Source of the DNA: Flavobacteriaceae bacterium
Lineage (GTDB): Bacteria; Bacteroidota; Bacteroidia; Flavobacteriales; Flavobacteriaceae
Direction: 5' to 3'
DNA length: 64,000 nt
NCBI GenBank assembly: GCA_017852075.1
Contig: JAFMLQ010000003.1
Location: 1 to 64,000 of the forward strand
The number at the start of each line of letters is the position of its first letter. Position 1 is the stretch's first letter. The position numbers and the translations under genes are program-made. The notes beneath the pieces were generated by a model, which was given only the letters and a program-made list of their open reading frames with translations, did not search any database and was not told the origin of the DNA. Below, piece after piece: positions 15,756 through 24,723 of this stretch.

Positions 15756-17156
15756 TTATTTGATTAAAATCCAAAACTCCCAAGGCTTCATATCGTACTG
15801 ATAAGAAGGTAAAAGACGTTTTGTTTTAAAATCCTGATACCGTTTAAAATCACCTTGGTAAGGCATGGTAAATTGGGCATAATTTTTACTCAAATTGGCA
15901 ACTACCAATAAAGTGTCACCTTCTTTTCCTCGTTCAAAAGCGAGTATTTGATTGTCCAAGGTCGTATTGATCCGTTTAAAAGAACCGCTATTTTTACCTG
16001 TAGCTAAAGCGTTGTGATTGTTTTTTAATGCGCCCAACTGTTGTAAAAGTTGCATCGTCTTACCATGAAGTTTTGGAAAACTGTCTTTTTCAAAAAAGTG
16101 CAATCGTTTGTTGAGATCGTATTCTTGTCCTGAATAAATTAAAGGCATTCCTGGTAAAGTAAAATTCATTGCCATAAAGGCATGGTTAGCAGCTCCGAAG
16201 TTTTCTTTAATAGTTCCATTCCAAGAATTTTCATCGTGATTGGAAATGAAATTGATGAGAATGTTTTCGGGTTCATACAAACGATTGGTTCTTTGAATAT
16301 GACGATGATAGTCCAAAACGGAGCTTCGGCCTTGTGCAACCTGCTTAGAAATTTGAAAGCCAGACCAGTCATAAGATGCATCAAATTTGCGAACCAAATC
16401 GATTCCTCCAGGATGATAAATGTCAGTTTCAGCCAATAGAAATAAAGGTTTTATCTCGCGTAGGGCTTTAAAAGTTTTATCGTAAAACGCTGGTGGGATG
16501 GCATAGGCTTGATCAATTCGATATCCATCAATATCGGTTTCTTTGACCCAATAGATCATAGCTTGCCTCAATTCTTCTCGCATGTCAAGATTGTTGTAAT
16601 TCAGATCAGCTACATCCGTCCAGCCAAAAGATTTTCCTGTTCTAGAATCGATAGGACTAATAATTTCTCCCTTTCTATTCTTTAAATAGTACTCACTTTT
16701 TTCTTGAATCCAACGATGATCCCAACCCGTATGCCCAGGAACCCAATCCAAAATCACATAAATACCCAACTCGTGTGCTTTTTGAACTAAAGCCTTAAAA
16801 TCCTCAAGCGTACCAAACTCAGGATTGACTTTTGTATAATCCGAAACAGCGTAATAGCTTCCCAAAGGTCCTTTACTCTTGATAGTAGAAATCGGATTGA
16901 TGGGCATTAGCCAAAGAATTTTGACACCCATTTTTTGCAATACGGGTAGATCTTTTGCAAAAGCATTAAAAGTGCCTTCCTCAGAATATTGACGAATATT
17001 GGCTTCATACAATACAGCGTGAGCCACTACCTCCTCTGAAATGGGCTGGATAGATTCTAGTTGTATCGTTTTTTCTTTGGGTTTTCGAGCTTCTTCTTTT
17101 GGGTTTTGGCAAGAAAAAAAGATCGTCCCTAAAAGGAGAATTACAAACGGTTTCAT
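15756..17156 (-). CDS. GH13 alpha-amylase family lipoprotein
   Basis: A 466-residue glycoside hydrolase of family GH13. A short signal peptide ends in a lipobox with Cys16 (TIFFSC), so it is a lipid-anchored envelope or surface enzyme. Conserved GH13 regions are in order: LWLMPINPI, VILDWVPGHTGWDH (region I), DGYRIDQAY (region II, nucleophile Asp), LLAETD (region III, acid Glu) and FISNHDE (region IV, transition-state Asp). A beta-sheet C-domain follows from about 390. Substrate is an alpha-glucan or oligosaccharide. No SusC/SusD genes are adjacent, so it is not part of a polysaccharide utilisation locus in this window. Confidence 0.87.
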   Translation of the reverse strand: MKPFVILLLGTIFFSCQNPKEEARKPKEKTIQLESIQPISEEVVAHAVLYEANIRQYSEEGTFNAFAKDLPVLQKMGVKILWLMPINPISTIKSKGPLGSYYAVSDYTKVNPEFGTLEDFKALVQKAHELGIYVILDWVPGHTGWDHRWIQEKSEYYLKNRKGEIISPIDSRTGKSFGWTDVADLNYNNLDMREELRQAMIYWVKETDIDGYRIDQAYAIPPAFYDKTFKALREIKPLFLLAETDIYHPGGIDLVRKFDASYDWSGFQISKQVAQGRSSVLDYHRHIQRTNRLYEPENILINFISNHDENSWNGTIKENFGAANHAFMAMNFTLPGMPLIYSGQEYDLNKRLHFFEKDSFPKLHGKTMQLLQQLGALKNNHNALATGKNSGSFKRINTTLDNQILAFERGKEGDTLLVVANLSKNYAQFTMPYQGDFKRYQDFKTKRLLPSYQYDMKPWEFWILIK

Positions 17157-17205
17157 TATTTCGGTTTTATTCGGTTTCCTAAGATATTTAGAAAAAATTA
17201 AAAAA

Positions 17206-17262
17206 ATGAACTATTCTAGAGAGTTTAAATTAGGGGTGTTTTTTTTAGCAGTTTCATTATAA
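17206..17262 (+). pseudogene. possible remnant of an MCE/MlaD gene start
   Basis: An 18-codon frame reads MNYSREFKLGVFFLAVSL and stops. This closely resembles the usual first residues of flavobacterial MlaD/MCE-domain proteins (Ser-Arg-Glu-x-Lys-x-Gly then a membrane helix). Just beyond, the +1 frame reads YNFKPQGN, weakly recalling the following family pattern. It lies in a 173-base gap between the amylase and ferredoxin genes. It may be a decayed gene, or a chance likeness in a short sequence. Confidence 0.25.
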
Positions 17263-17329
17263 TTTTAAACCTCAAGGGAATACAAAAAAGCGTATTGATT
17301 GTATAATTGATAGACTTCTGTCTGGCCAC

Positions 17330-17653
17330 TTACTCTTCAGGAGCTATAGTTAGTCGTAAACCATCCAGCTCAGGTGTAAGGTAAATTTGACAACCCAAAC
17401 GACTGTTTTCTTTAACATGAAATGCCTCGGACAGCATCGCTTCTTCATCTTCATTACGTTCTGGAAGTTTATGATCGCTTTCGATGTAAATTTGACAAGA
17501 AGCACAAAGGGCCATTCCACCACAGGTGCCCTCTACAGGAAACTCATAGGATTTACACACCTCCATTACATTCATTTGCATATCTGTAGGAGCGATCAGT
17601 TTATGAGAATTTCCTTCTCTATCGGTCAAATAAAGGGTAATGTCTGGAGCCAT
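17330..17653 (-). CDS. adrenodoxin-type 2Fe-2S ferredoxin
   Basis: A 107-residue ferredoxin. The cluster ligands follow the C-x5-C-x2-C pattern in GTCGGMALCASCQIYI, and the fourth Cys lies in RLGCQIYLT, which is the vertebrate-type/adrenodoxin-like layout. It is an electron carrier for Fe-S assembly or mono-oxygenases. It is 1 base downstream of the NifU-like gene, with Mrp before that, so the three form an Fe-S cluster assembly group on one transcript. Confidence 0.87.
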   Translation of the reverse strand: MAPDITLYLTDREGNSHKLIAPTDMQMNVMEVCKSYEFPVEGTCGGMALCASCQIYIESDHKLPERNEDEEAMLSEAFHVKENSRLGCQIYLTPELDGLRLTIAPEE

Positions 17654-17654
17654 C

Positions 17655-17900
17655 TTATGAGGGGTCTATACTGGTCACCGATTCGATCTGGGGCAGGTGT
17701 TTTTTTATGGTCATTTCTACTCCCATTTTCAAAGTCATTTGATTTACAGAACAGCCCACACACGCACCATGAAGTTGCACTTTAACATGCTTCCCCTGCT
17801 CTATAGAAACAAGAGAAATATCTCCGCCGTCGGAATTTAAAAAGGGGCGGATTTCCTCTAAAGCTTCTTGTACTTTTGCTTCGATTTCTTTTGGATTCAT
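17655..17900 (-). CDS. NifU-like C-terminal domain Fe-S scaffold/carrier
   Basis: An 81-residue protein made of just the NifU C-terminal domain. The cluster-binding CxxC lies in GACVGCSVNQMTLKMGVE. The N-terminal EVQEALEEIRPFLNSDGGDISLV segment is typical. It would carry or transfer Fe-S clusters to client proteins. It overlaps the Mrp gene by 4 bases, which suggests that the two proteins are made together. Confidence 0.87.
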   Translation of the reverse strand: MNPKEIEAKVQEALEEIRPFLNSDGGDISLVSIEQGKHVKVQLHGACVGCSVNQMTLKMGVEMTIKKHLPQIESVTSIDPS

Positions 17901-19036
17901 GATTCTGATTTAATTGCATCACATCCTACTAAATTAGTAATTTCTACTGCTTTGGTAGGGGGTAAATTTTTATTTCTAAACACCACTTGTGAAACTAATT
18001 TTTTTGTGAGGGATATAAATTGTTCTGCTAAAAGACTCTCTTTTTGCAAAGAAGCTGGACGACCAAAGTCAGCGGCTTCACGTACACTTTGCACCAGGGG
18101 AATTGCACCTAAAAAAGGGACTTCCTTGTCTCTAGCCAAATACTCAGCTCCTCGTTCACCGAAAATGTAGTATTTGTTTTCAGGTAATTCAGCAGGGGTA
18201 AAGTAACTCATGTTTTCGACAATCCCTAAAACTGGAACTTGTATGTTTTCTTGTTCGAACATAGCAATTCCCTTTTTAGCATCTGCCAAGGCTACGTTTT
18301 GAGGCGTGCTGACAACCACCGCACCACTAATAGGAAGAGATTGTACAATACTAAGATGAATGTCTCCCGTCCCTGGGGGCAAGTCTATGAGTAAAAAATC
18401 TAAATCTCCCCACGCCGCATCAAAAATCATCTGATTTAGGGCTTTTGCTGCCATGGGACCACGCCAAATAACAGCCTGATCAGGTTTTGTAAAGAATCCT
18501 ATGGAGAGTACTTTGACCCCATAATTCTCTATGGGTTCCATTTTTGACTTTCCATCCACTTGAACAGAAAGTGGGCGTGCTCCTTCCATGTCAAACATGG
18601 TAGGAATTGAAGGTCCGTAAATATCGGCATCCAACACTCCTACTTTACATCCCATTTGAGCAAGTGTAACTGCAATATTGGCTGTAATTGTTGATTTTCC
18701 TACTCCCCCTTTTCCAGAAGAAATTGCGATAATATTCTCTATTCCGGGCAGGGGTTTGCCTTTGATGACCTCTGAAGTTTTGGGAGGGGTTACCACCTTT
18801 ACGTTGATTTTTATTTTAGCCTTCTCATAAACGTGTTCATGAAGGGTTTTTAGAATGGTGACTTCTACTTTTTTTCGAGCTTGTAAACTGGGGTTTTCCA
18901 GTTGCAAATCGATATCAATTTGATCTCCAAAAATCATCACATTGGAAACCGCTCCTTTGTCAATAATATTTTCTCCTTCTCCAGGAAGCGTTATGGTTTT
19001 AAGGGCATCAAGTACAGCTTCTTTGGTAATCTTCAT
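17897..19036 (-). CDS. Mrp/NBP35-type Fe-S carrier ATPase
   Basis: A 379-residue P-loop ATPase. An N-terminal MIP18/DUF59 domain (about 1-90) is followed by the Mrp ATPase with the deviant Walker A SSGKGGVGKST (106-116), LDADIYGPSIPTMF and LLIDLPPGTGDIHL. It is an Fe-S cluster carrier that works with scaffold proteins such as the NifU-like protein encoded next. It starts the mrp-nifU-ferredoxin group. The usual CxxC of the Mrp dimer site is not obvious in the C-terminal part, where only isolated cysteines are seen. Confidence 0.87.
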   Translation of the reverse strand: MKITKEAVLDALKTITLPGEGENIIDKGAVSNVMIFGDQIDIDLQLENPSLQARKKVEVTILKTLHEHVYEKAKIKINVKVVTPPKTSEVIKGKPLPGIENIIAISSGKGGVGKSTITANIAVTLAQMGCKVGVLDADIYGPSIPTMFDMEGARPLSVQVDGKSKMEPIENYGVKVLSIGFFTKPDQAVIWRGPMAAKALNQMIFDAAWGDLDFLLIDLPPGTGDIHLSIVQSLPISGAVVVSTPQNVALADAKKGIAMFEQENIQVPVLGIVENMSYFTPAELPENKYYIFGERGAEYLARDKEVPFLGAIPLVQSVREAADFGRPASLQKESLLAEQFISLTKKLVSQVVFRNKNLPPTKAVEITNLVGCDAIKSES

Positions 19037-19097
19037 GGTCTTTTGCTAAGTCAGCAAATATACTGCTAAGGTTTTAATATCGAAAGTCAATTGCCCC

Positions 19098-19436
19098 TTA
19101 AAAGGGGGGCAGCTCTTCCTTGGGATCCCAAAAATACAATTTGAAATTCTGAATTTGATTGGAATGAATGACCACTCCTTCATTTTCTAAAAGTTGTTGC
19201 ATTAAATTGGTTCCACCAAAGTGATGTTTTCCAGTGAGTAGTCCGTTACGGTTTACCACGCGATGGGCGGGAATGGTGTCGTCATTATGTGATGCGTTCA
19301 TAGCCCAACCTACCATACGTGCACTTCCAGCTGCACCAATATATTTAGCTATAGCACCATAAGACGTTACCCTACCTTCTGGAATCAAACGAACGACTTT
19401 ATATACGTTTTGAAAAAAAGAACTTTCTTCTTTCAT
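19098..19436 (-). CDS. alkyltransferase-like (ATL) DNA-binding protein
   Basis: A 112-residue MGMT-family DNA-binding domain. The active-site motif PCHR of O6-alkylguanine-DNA alkyltransferase is IPAHRVVNRNG here (PAHR at 56-59), so the acceptor Cys is Ala. Proteins of this kind (ATL) flip and flag O6-alkylguanine for nucleotide excision repair without accepting the alkyl group. The helix-turn-helix GRVTSYGAIAKYIG (21-34) is intact. It directly abuts trmB upstream. It is not a frame-damaged gene, since the rest of the domain is normal. Confidence 0.85.
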   Translation of the reverse strand: MKEESSFFQNVYKVVRLIPEGRVTSYGAIAKYIGAAGSARMVGWAMNASHNDDTIPAHRVVNRNGLLTGKHHFGGTNLMQQLLENEGVVIHSNQIQNFKLYFWDPKEELPPF

Positions 19437-20105
19437 TTACAATCGAAATTGCATGTAGGTGATGGGCTTTTTTTCTTCTAAAAATAATTTTTCGTAGAAA
19501 GTCTGGATGGCTGTAGCTTCTTGAGGCGCATCTGCATTGCTATAAATGTCATGATGTGCGTATAGGACTTCTCCCATTTGAGAGGCGGTTCCCAGTGTAT
19601 AACCAAACAAAAACTCACTATCTGTTTTAAGGTGAATCAACCCTGTGGGTTTCATGACTTTTTTATAGTCTAACAACATTTCGGGACGGGTGAGACGGTG
19701 CTTGGTTCGTTTGTATTTGATTTGAGGGTCTGGGAAGGTAATCCAGATTTCATCTACCTCATTTTCTGTAAAACAGGAAGTGATAAGTTCAATCTGAGTT
19801 CTGAGAAATGCCACATTTGTCAATTGCTTCTCTATGGCTGTCTTGGCACCTCTCCAAAAACGGGCTCCTTTGATATCAATTCCAATGTAGTTATTGTCTG
19901 GATGAAGTGAAGCCAGGTGAACGGAATACTCCCCTTTCCCACACCCCAACTCCAATATAATGGGATTATTATTTTTAAAGAAATGAGATTTCCATTTTCC
20001 CTTCAAGGAAAACGCATTGTCGTTTAAAGTAGCTCGATCAGGTTGAATTACGTTGGGAAAGGTCTCGTTTTCCTTAAATCGCTTTAGCTTATTTTTACTT
20101 CCCAC
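19437..20105 (-). CDS. trmB: tRNA (guanine-N7-)-methyltransferase TrmB
   Basis: A 222-residue SAM methyltransferase that makes m7G46 in tRNA. SAM motif I LELGCGKGEYSVHLA, the acidic IGIDIKGARFWRGAK strand and the signature WITFPDPQIKYKRTKHRL (catalytic Asp and binding Arg/Lys) identify TrmB. A basic N-terminus (KNKLKRFKENE) would help tRNA binding. The ATL gene follows without a gap. Confidence 0.9.
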   Translation of the reverse strand: MGSKNKLKRFKENETFPNVIQPDRATLNDNAFSLKGKWKSHFFKNNNPIILELGCGKGEYSVHLASLHPDNNYIGIDIKGARFWRGAKTAIEKQLTNVAFLRTQIELITSCFTENEVDEIWITFPDPQIKYKRTKHRLTRPEMLLDYKKVMKPTGLIHLKTDSEFLFGYTLGTASQMGEVLYAHHDIYSNADAPQEATAIQTFYEKLFLEEKKPITYMQFRL

Positions 20106-20134
20106 ATCAATATTTTTGATAAAAATAGGGAAAT

Positions 20135-21202
20135 TTAATCTGCCTTTACTTTGGTTTTTTGACCTCTTTTCAAAGTAAAAGAAAACTCAGATCCAACATT
20201 GACTTCGCTTTCAACAAATATTTTTTGATCGTGTGCATCTATGATGTGTTTTACGATAGACAACCCCAGCCCAGAACCTCCTGACTTTCGATTACGCGTT
20301 TTTTCTACACGAAAAAAACGCTCAAAAAGACGGGGAAGGTGTTGTTTGTCAATCCCTTCACCATTATCTGAAATTCGAACAAGAATTTTGTCCTCTTCTA
20401 GAGGTTCAATGGCTACTTCTGTTATTCCTCTCACCACTCCATATTTTAAGGAATTGACAATCAAATTGGTGATGACTTGTTGAATCCGCTCTTCATCAGC
20501 TTCAACCCATATGGGTGCTTCGTATTTTCGATTCAACTTTAATGTAATATTGCTTTTTTTTGCTTGCATTTCGAGCAATTCGAAAACGTTTTTAATCGTA
20601 TTCAAAATATCGAAAGATTTGATTTCTATAGTTTCAATTCCCGATTCAAACTTTGTGATCAAATCTAGATCTTTCACGACATAGGTGAGTCGATCTACTC
20701 CTTTGGAGGTTTGTTTCAAATACTTTTTGATTATTTTTTTATCCGTAATACCCCCGTCCAATAAAGTCAAAACATAGCCTTGGATAGTAAATAGCGGAGT
20801 TTTCAACTCGTGTGCAATATTTCCGATAAACTCTTTACGATAATTTTCCTGATCTTTAAGCACTTCAATTTCTAAATTCTTGTCTGAGTTGAGCTTTTTT
20901 AAGTTGGATGTAAACAAATCAATGTCCTTTGCAGATTTAATGATCGAGGTAGAAGTTGTAGAGGGAAAAAGGCTGTTATAAAGTTCCCTCACCCGGTTTA
21001 CAATGTAGTTTTCTAAATAATAGGACAATAAAAAATAAGAAAAAAAAAGACTGCTAAGGAAAAAGATTCCTATCCATTGGATTAGATGTGTTAAATTCAA
21101 ATCATACAAAAGAAGAGCGTAACCCGTAATAAGCAACACACAAAAGAGGGAGATTATCAGGGCTAAATAAAAGTTTGTTTTATTGAATTTTGATTTAAAC
21201 AC
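20135..21202 (-). CDS. sensor histidine kinase, PhoR-like
   Basis: A 355-residue membrane histidine kinase. Two helices (about 10-30 and 40-65) with almost no periplasmic loop suggest a membrane or intracellular signal. The H-box IAHELKTPLFTIQGYVLTLLDGG carries the phospho-acceptor His. The N-box VITNLIVNSLKYG, the G1 box DNGEGI and the G2 box GGSGLGLSIV form the ATPase domain. It sits 6 bases after the response regulator gene, so the pair is cotranscribed. Similarity is to the PhoR/ResE class, but no phosphate genes are adjacent, so the stimulus is open. Confidence 0.87.
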   Translation of the reverse strand: MFKSKFNKTNFYLALIISLFCVLLITGYALLLYDLNLTHLIQWIGIFFLSSLFFSYFLLSYYLENYIVNRVRELYNSLFPSTTSTSIIKSAKDIDLFTSNLKKLNSDKNLEIEVLKDQENYRKEFIGNIAHELKTPLFTIQGYVLTLLDGGITDKKIIKKYLKQTSKGVDRLTYVVKDLDLITKFESGIETIEIKSFDILNTIKNVFELLEMQAKKSNITLKLNRKYEAPIWVEADEERIQQVITNLIVNSLKYGVVRGITEVAIEPLEEDKILVRISDNGEGIDKQHLPRLFERFFRVEKTRNRKSGGSGLGLSIVKHIIDAHDQKIFVESEVNVGSEFSFTLKRGQKTKVKAD

Positions 21203-21208
21203 AAAAGT

Positions 21209-21898
21209 TTATTTTTCAAATTTAATAAACTTATATCCAATTCCTTTAACCGTTTTAAAGTAATGATCCCCTAATTTTTCTCTAAGTTTACGTATATGGA
21301 CGTCTATCGTTCGGTCTCCCACGACATCTCCACCCCAAACTTTTTCCATGATTTTTTCTCTCTTAAAAACGATACCTGGTTTTGAAGCCAAAAGATAAAT
21401 CAATTCAAACTCTTTTCTTGGCAGAGCGAGTTCTTTTCCTTTAAGGGAAACCTTATACGCATCGCGATCAATGATTAGTTCGTTGAATACCAATTGGTTT
21501 TCTAAATTGATTTCCTCTTTAAATCTCCTGAGTAAGCCTTTCACTTTTGAAACCAATACTTTAGGCTTAATGGGCTTAGTCACATAATCATCTGCCCCAG
21601 CATCGAACGCAGCTACATAGGAATAATCTTCTCCTCGTGCTGTGAGAAACATGATGATGGTTTTTGAAAAACGCTCGTCTTGTCTTAAGCGTTCACAGGC
21701 CTCAATACCGTCTAGATTAGGCATCATGACATCCATAATAATCAGATGAGGAAGTTCTTTTTTGGCAACCTTCAGGGCTTCTAATCCATCCGAAGCAGTG
21801 CAAATTTCGTATCCCTGTTGCTCTAAATTAAAACGTATAATTTCAATGATGTCTGGTTCATCATCAACCAAAAGTATTTTAAAATCTTTTTTTTTCAT
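21209..21898 (-). CDS. OmpR/PhoB-family response regulator
   Basis: A 229-residue response regulator. The receiver domain has LLVDDEPD (acidic pocket), phospho-acceptor Asp in IIMDVMMPNLDG, switch Thr in FLTARG and Lys in VTKPIKP. The C-terminal winged-helix has RKEFELIYLLASKPG and GDRTIDVHIRKLREKLG. Paired with the kinase encoded just downstream. Its promoter region (21899-21970) is shared with the divergent small T9SS-substrate gene, which could therefore be a target. Confidence 0.9.
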   Translation of the reverse strand: MKKKDFKILLVDDEPDIIEIIRFNLEQQGYEICTASDGLEALKVAKKELPHLIIMDVMMPNLDGIEACERLRQDERFSKTIIMFLTARGEDYSYVAAFDAGADDYVTKPIKPKVLVSKVKGLLRRFKEEINLENQLVFNELIIDRDAYKVSLKGKELALPRKEFELIYLLASKPGIVFKREKIMEKVWGGDVVGDRTIDVHIRKLREKLGDHYFKTVKGIGYKFIKFEK

Positions 21899-22000
21899 TT
21901 CCTTAAAAAAATAAAATTAACACTTTATTAAACGTCTTGATGTTATCATAGCATTAATTATTCAATTAAAATGTATAATTTCGTAGAGTTAAAGTCCCAA

Positions 22001-22342
22001 ATGAAACAAATTTTCTTCTTGTCTTTGTGTTTGAGTTTTGCAATAGGTTTCCCTTACAACCCATCCTACCAAATAGAGAAATTACCCTTCTCAAATATCA
22101 ACGAGCCTGACAGTTTGAAATTTACCCTCTTTCCAAACCCAGTCAAAAATAAAATTTTATTTATCGAAAGTTCAAGTGAGGCACTCAAGGAAATTGAAAT
22201 TTACGATGTGTTGGGAGAGGTCAAGTTTACTTCCAATACATATGAAAATAGGATTCTTTTAGATGAATTGAAGACAGGAATTTACATTTTTGTGCTTCAA
22301 CAAGAAGGTAAAAAAGGTTTAAAACGGTTAGTGATTCCTTAA
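22001..22342 (+). CDS. very small T9SS type A sorting-domain protein
   Basis: A 113-residue exported protein. A signal peptide (MKQIFFLSLCLSFAIGFP) is followed by about 20 residues and then a complete type A type IX secretion sorting domain: LFPNPVKNKILF, EIEIYDVLGE, ILLDELKTGIYIFVL and a final KRLVIP. Almost nothing is left as passenger. The frame begins upstream at 21971, but ATG 22001 gives the natural signal peptide. It is divergent from the response regulator. It could be a small surface protein, a decoy substrate or the relic of a larger secreted protein. Confidence 0.75.
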   Translation: MKQIFFLSLCLSFAIGFPYNPSYQIEKLPFSNINEPDSLKFTLFPNPVKNKILFIESSSEALKEIEIYDVLGEVKFTSNTYENRILLDELKTGIYIFVLQQEGKKGLKRLVIP

Positions 22343-22370
22343 GTCCCTTTTTTAATTAATTTTGCTTCCT

Positions 22371-23354
22371 ATGAGGGACGCACTCTTGGACTTTGACACC
22401 ATCCATTCCGATAAGGCTTTTGAAAGTCATGCATTAAAACTTTTTGCGTATCAATACGATCAAAATACTACTTACCGATCCTATTGTGATTTGATCAATG
22501 TCCATGTCAGCGATGTCTTAGAAGTAACAGACATTCCTTTTTTACCTATTCAATTTTTTAAAACCCATACGCTCAACTCTTTTCCATCAGATCCCGCTAT
22601 CATTTTTAGATCGAGTAAAACCACAGGTCAAACCGCCTCTCAGCATGCAGTCCATGACCTTACTCTTTACATCAAAAGCTTCGAAAAAGGATTTGCTCAT
22701 TTTTACGGAAATATTGAAGATTATGTTTTGCTTGCCCTGCTTCCTTCGTACTTAGAACGAAACGACTCGTCTTTAGTCTTTATGACAGATCATTTGATAA
22801 AAAAAACAAAACGCGCTGAAAGTGGTTTTTATTTAGATGACTGGGATGCACTAAGAGCAAAATTAGATACCTTAGAAAAACTGGGCCAGAAAACGATTTT
22901 ACTTGGAGTTAGTTTTGCTTTGTTGGAAGGTGCTGAAAACTACCATTGGAACTTGAAAAATACCATAATTATGGAAACTGGAGGCATGAAAGGAATGCGA
23001 AAAGAATGGGTTCGTACAGCACTGCATCAAAAACTTCAGAACTCCTATGGAGTAGATCAGATTCATTCTGAATATGGAATGACCGAGTTGTTGAGCCAAG
23101 CTTACTCTACATCAGAAGGCATATTTAGGACTCCTCCTTGGATGAGAGTCTTGACGCGTTCTCTTGAGGATCCTTTTGAGTTGCTCCTTAATGAAAAAAC
23201 AGGAGGACTCAATATTATTGATCTTGCAAATATAGACTCCTGCGCTTTTATTGCCACTCAAGATTTAGGTAGAGTTTACTCAGACAATCGTTTTGAAGTG
23301 TTAGGCCGATTTGATCATGCAGAAATTAGAGGGTGTAATTTGATGGCGCTTTAA
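22371..23354 (+). CDS. LuxE/PaaK-like acyl-protein synthetase family protein
   Basis: A protein of about 327 residues related to LuxE (acyl-protein synthetase) and the ANL adenylating enzymes. Visible landmarks are the ATP-loop-like [16 protein letters not shown], the [11 protein letters not shown] strand, [10 protein letters not shown] and the adenylation-type [14 protein letters not shown], then ATQDLGRVY. It probably activates a carboxylate; substrate and acceptor are unknown. No lux or fatty-acid reductase genes are adjacent. The start is ATG 22371; a TTG at 22362 in frame is less likely. Its stop shares TTAA with tyrS on the other strand. Confidence 0.7.
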   Translation: MRDALLDFDTIHSDKAFESHALKLFAYQYDQNTTYRSYCDLINVHVSDVLEVTDIPFLPIQFFKTHTLNSFPSDPAIIFRSSKTTGQTASQHAVHDLTLYIKSFEKGFAHFYGNIEDYVLLALLPSYLERNDSSLVFMTDHLIKKTKRAESGFYLDDWDALRAKLDTLEKLGQKTILLGVSFALLEGAENYHWNLKNTIIMETGGMKGMRKEWVRTALHQKLQNSYGVDQIHSEYGMTELLSQAYSTSEGIFRTPPWMRVLTRSLEDPFELLLNEKTGGLNIIDLANIDSCAFIATQDLGRVYSDNRFEVLGRFDHAEIRGCNLMAL

Positions 23355-24649
23355 GAAGAAAACTTGAGTATAAAATAATTCTTTTTACCTCTCCGTAACA
23401 GGATATATTGATCTGCGATTAAGTCTTTGTTCCCTAAAATATAGTTTTGATCTACTTTGGATTGGTTAACTGAAATTGCATTTTCTTTCATAGCGCGACG
23501 TGCCTCTCCATTTGAACTCAAAAATGAGGTTTCTGAAACTAATGCTGCAACCATGTCTAGCCCTTCATCCAACAAGTTTCTACTCACTTCAGCTTGAGGA
23601 ACTCCTTCAAATAATTCTAAAAAAGTTTGACTATCCAACCGTTGTAACGCTTCGCTTGTTGCTTTTCCAAATAAAATCTGGGAAGCCTCAACTGCTTTTA
23701 CATAGGCCTCTTTTCCATGAACAAGTGTAGTTACTTCTTCTGCTATGGTTTTTTGAAGAAGTCGCAAGTGAGGAGCCTGTTCATGCTCCTTGATTTTAGC
23801 TTCGATGATTTCCTGAGACAAAAAAGTAAAAATTTTAATATAACTCAATGCATCTTCGTCAGAGGTGTTTAACCAAAACTGATAAAACTTATAAGGAGAA
23901 GTTCTCGATTTGTCCAACCAAACATTTCCCTCCTCTGTTTTTCCAAATTTTGAACCATCCGCCTTTTTGATCAATGGACAGGTCAAAGCGTAGGCTTTTC
24001 CTCCTTCTTTTCTGCGAATTAATTCTGTCCCAGTGGTAATGTTTCCCCATTGATCACTACCTCCCATTTGGAGCTTACAATCCAAAGTATTGTAGAGATG
24101 TAAAAAATCATACCCTTGCAATAATTGATAGGTAAATTCGGTAAAAGACATTCCTACTTTAGAATCGGCTCCCAAACGTTTTTTGACAGATTCTTTTGCC
24201 ATCATATAATTGACTGTCAAATGCTTCCCGATATCTCGAGAAAAATCAATTAGAGTATAAGATTTCATCCAATCGTAATTATTGACAACCATTGCAGGAT
24301 TTTTTATTGAGGAATCAAAATTGAGAAACTGCTCTAGTTGGGTTTGTATTCCATTACAATTTTTTTCTAAAGTCTGTTGGTCCAACAAATTACGTTCATC
24401 TGATTTACCCGAGGGATCACCAATCATCCCTGTAGCACCCCCTACGAGAACAATGGGAGTATGGCCTGCTTTTTGAAAATGCATCAAAATTATTATTTGA
24501 ACTAAGCTTCCAATATGAAGTGAATCTGCAGTGGGATCGAACCCTATGTATCCTTTGGCTGGGGCACTTAATAAGAAACTTTCCGTGTCTGGCATCTGGT
24601 CATGGAGTAGTCCACGCCACTGAAGTTCTTGAACAAAATTTATTGGCAT
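23351..24649 (-). CDS. tyrS: tyrosyl-tRNA synthetase
   Basis: A class I aminoacyl-tRNA synthetase of about 432 residues. The HIGH-type motif is [15 protein letters not shown], the KMSKS-type motif is [11 protein letters not shown], and [10 protein letters not shown] contributes to the tyrosine site. A C-terminal S4 domain ([19 protein letters not shown]) binds the tRNA. ATG 24649 is chosen since the codon just before it is TTG. A promoter-like pair lies immediately upstream. Confidence 0.93.
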   Translation of the reverse strand: MPINFVQELQWRGLLHDQMPDTESFLLSAPAKGYIGFDPTADSLHIGSLVQIIILMHFQKAGHTPIVLVGGATGMIGDPSGKSDERNLLDQQTLEKNCNGIQTQLEQFLNFDSSIKNPAMVVNNYDWMKSYTLIDFSRDIGKHLTVNYMMAKESVKKRLGADSKVGMSFTEFTYQLLQGYDFLHLYNTLDCKLQMGGSDQWGNITTGTELIRRKEGGKAYALTCPLIKKADGSKFGKTEEGNVWLDKSRTSPYKFYQFWLNTSDEDALSYIKIFTFLSQEIIEAKIKEHEQAPHLRLLQKTIAEEVTTLVHGKEAYVKAVEASQILFGKATSEALQRLDSQTFLELFEGVPQAEVSRNLLDEGLDMVAALVSETSFLSSNGEARRAMKENAISVNQSKVDQNYILGNKDLIADQYILLRRGKKNYFILKFSS

Positions 24650-24661
24650 CAATTTTTATTG

Positions 24662-24690
24662 TAAAGATATATTTCTCTGAGGGAAACCAA
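24662..24690 (-). promoter_or_regulatory. promoter candidate for tyrS
   Basis: On the minus strand TTG (24690-24688) is followed after 18 bases by TATCTTTA (24669-24662), one base off the Bacteroidota TAnnTTTG box. The expected start of transcription would be only a few bases before ATG 24649. Confidence 0.4.
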
Positions 24691-24723
24691 AAATCAAAAT
24701 CAAAAAAGTGTACTTTCGTCTGT

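Noticed and set aside
17387..17785. 132-codon frame on + strand
   Set aside because: Antisense to the ferredoxin and NifU-like genes.
19094..19107. CCCCTT-AA-AAGGGG inverted repeat at the end of the ATL gene, considered as a terminator
   Set aside because: Loop of 2 bases with the stop codon inside and no T-run on either strand.
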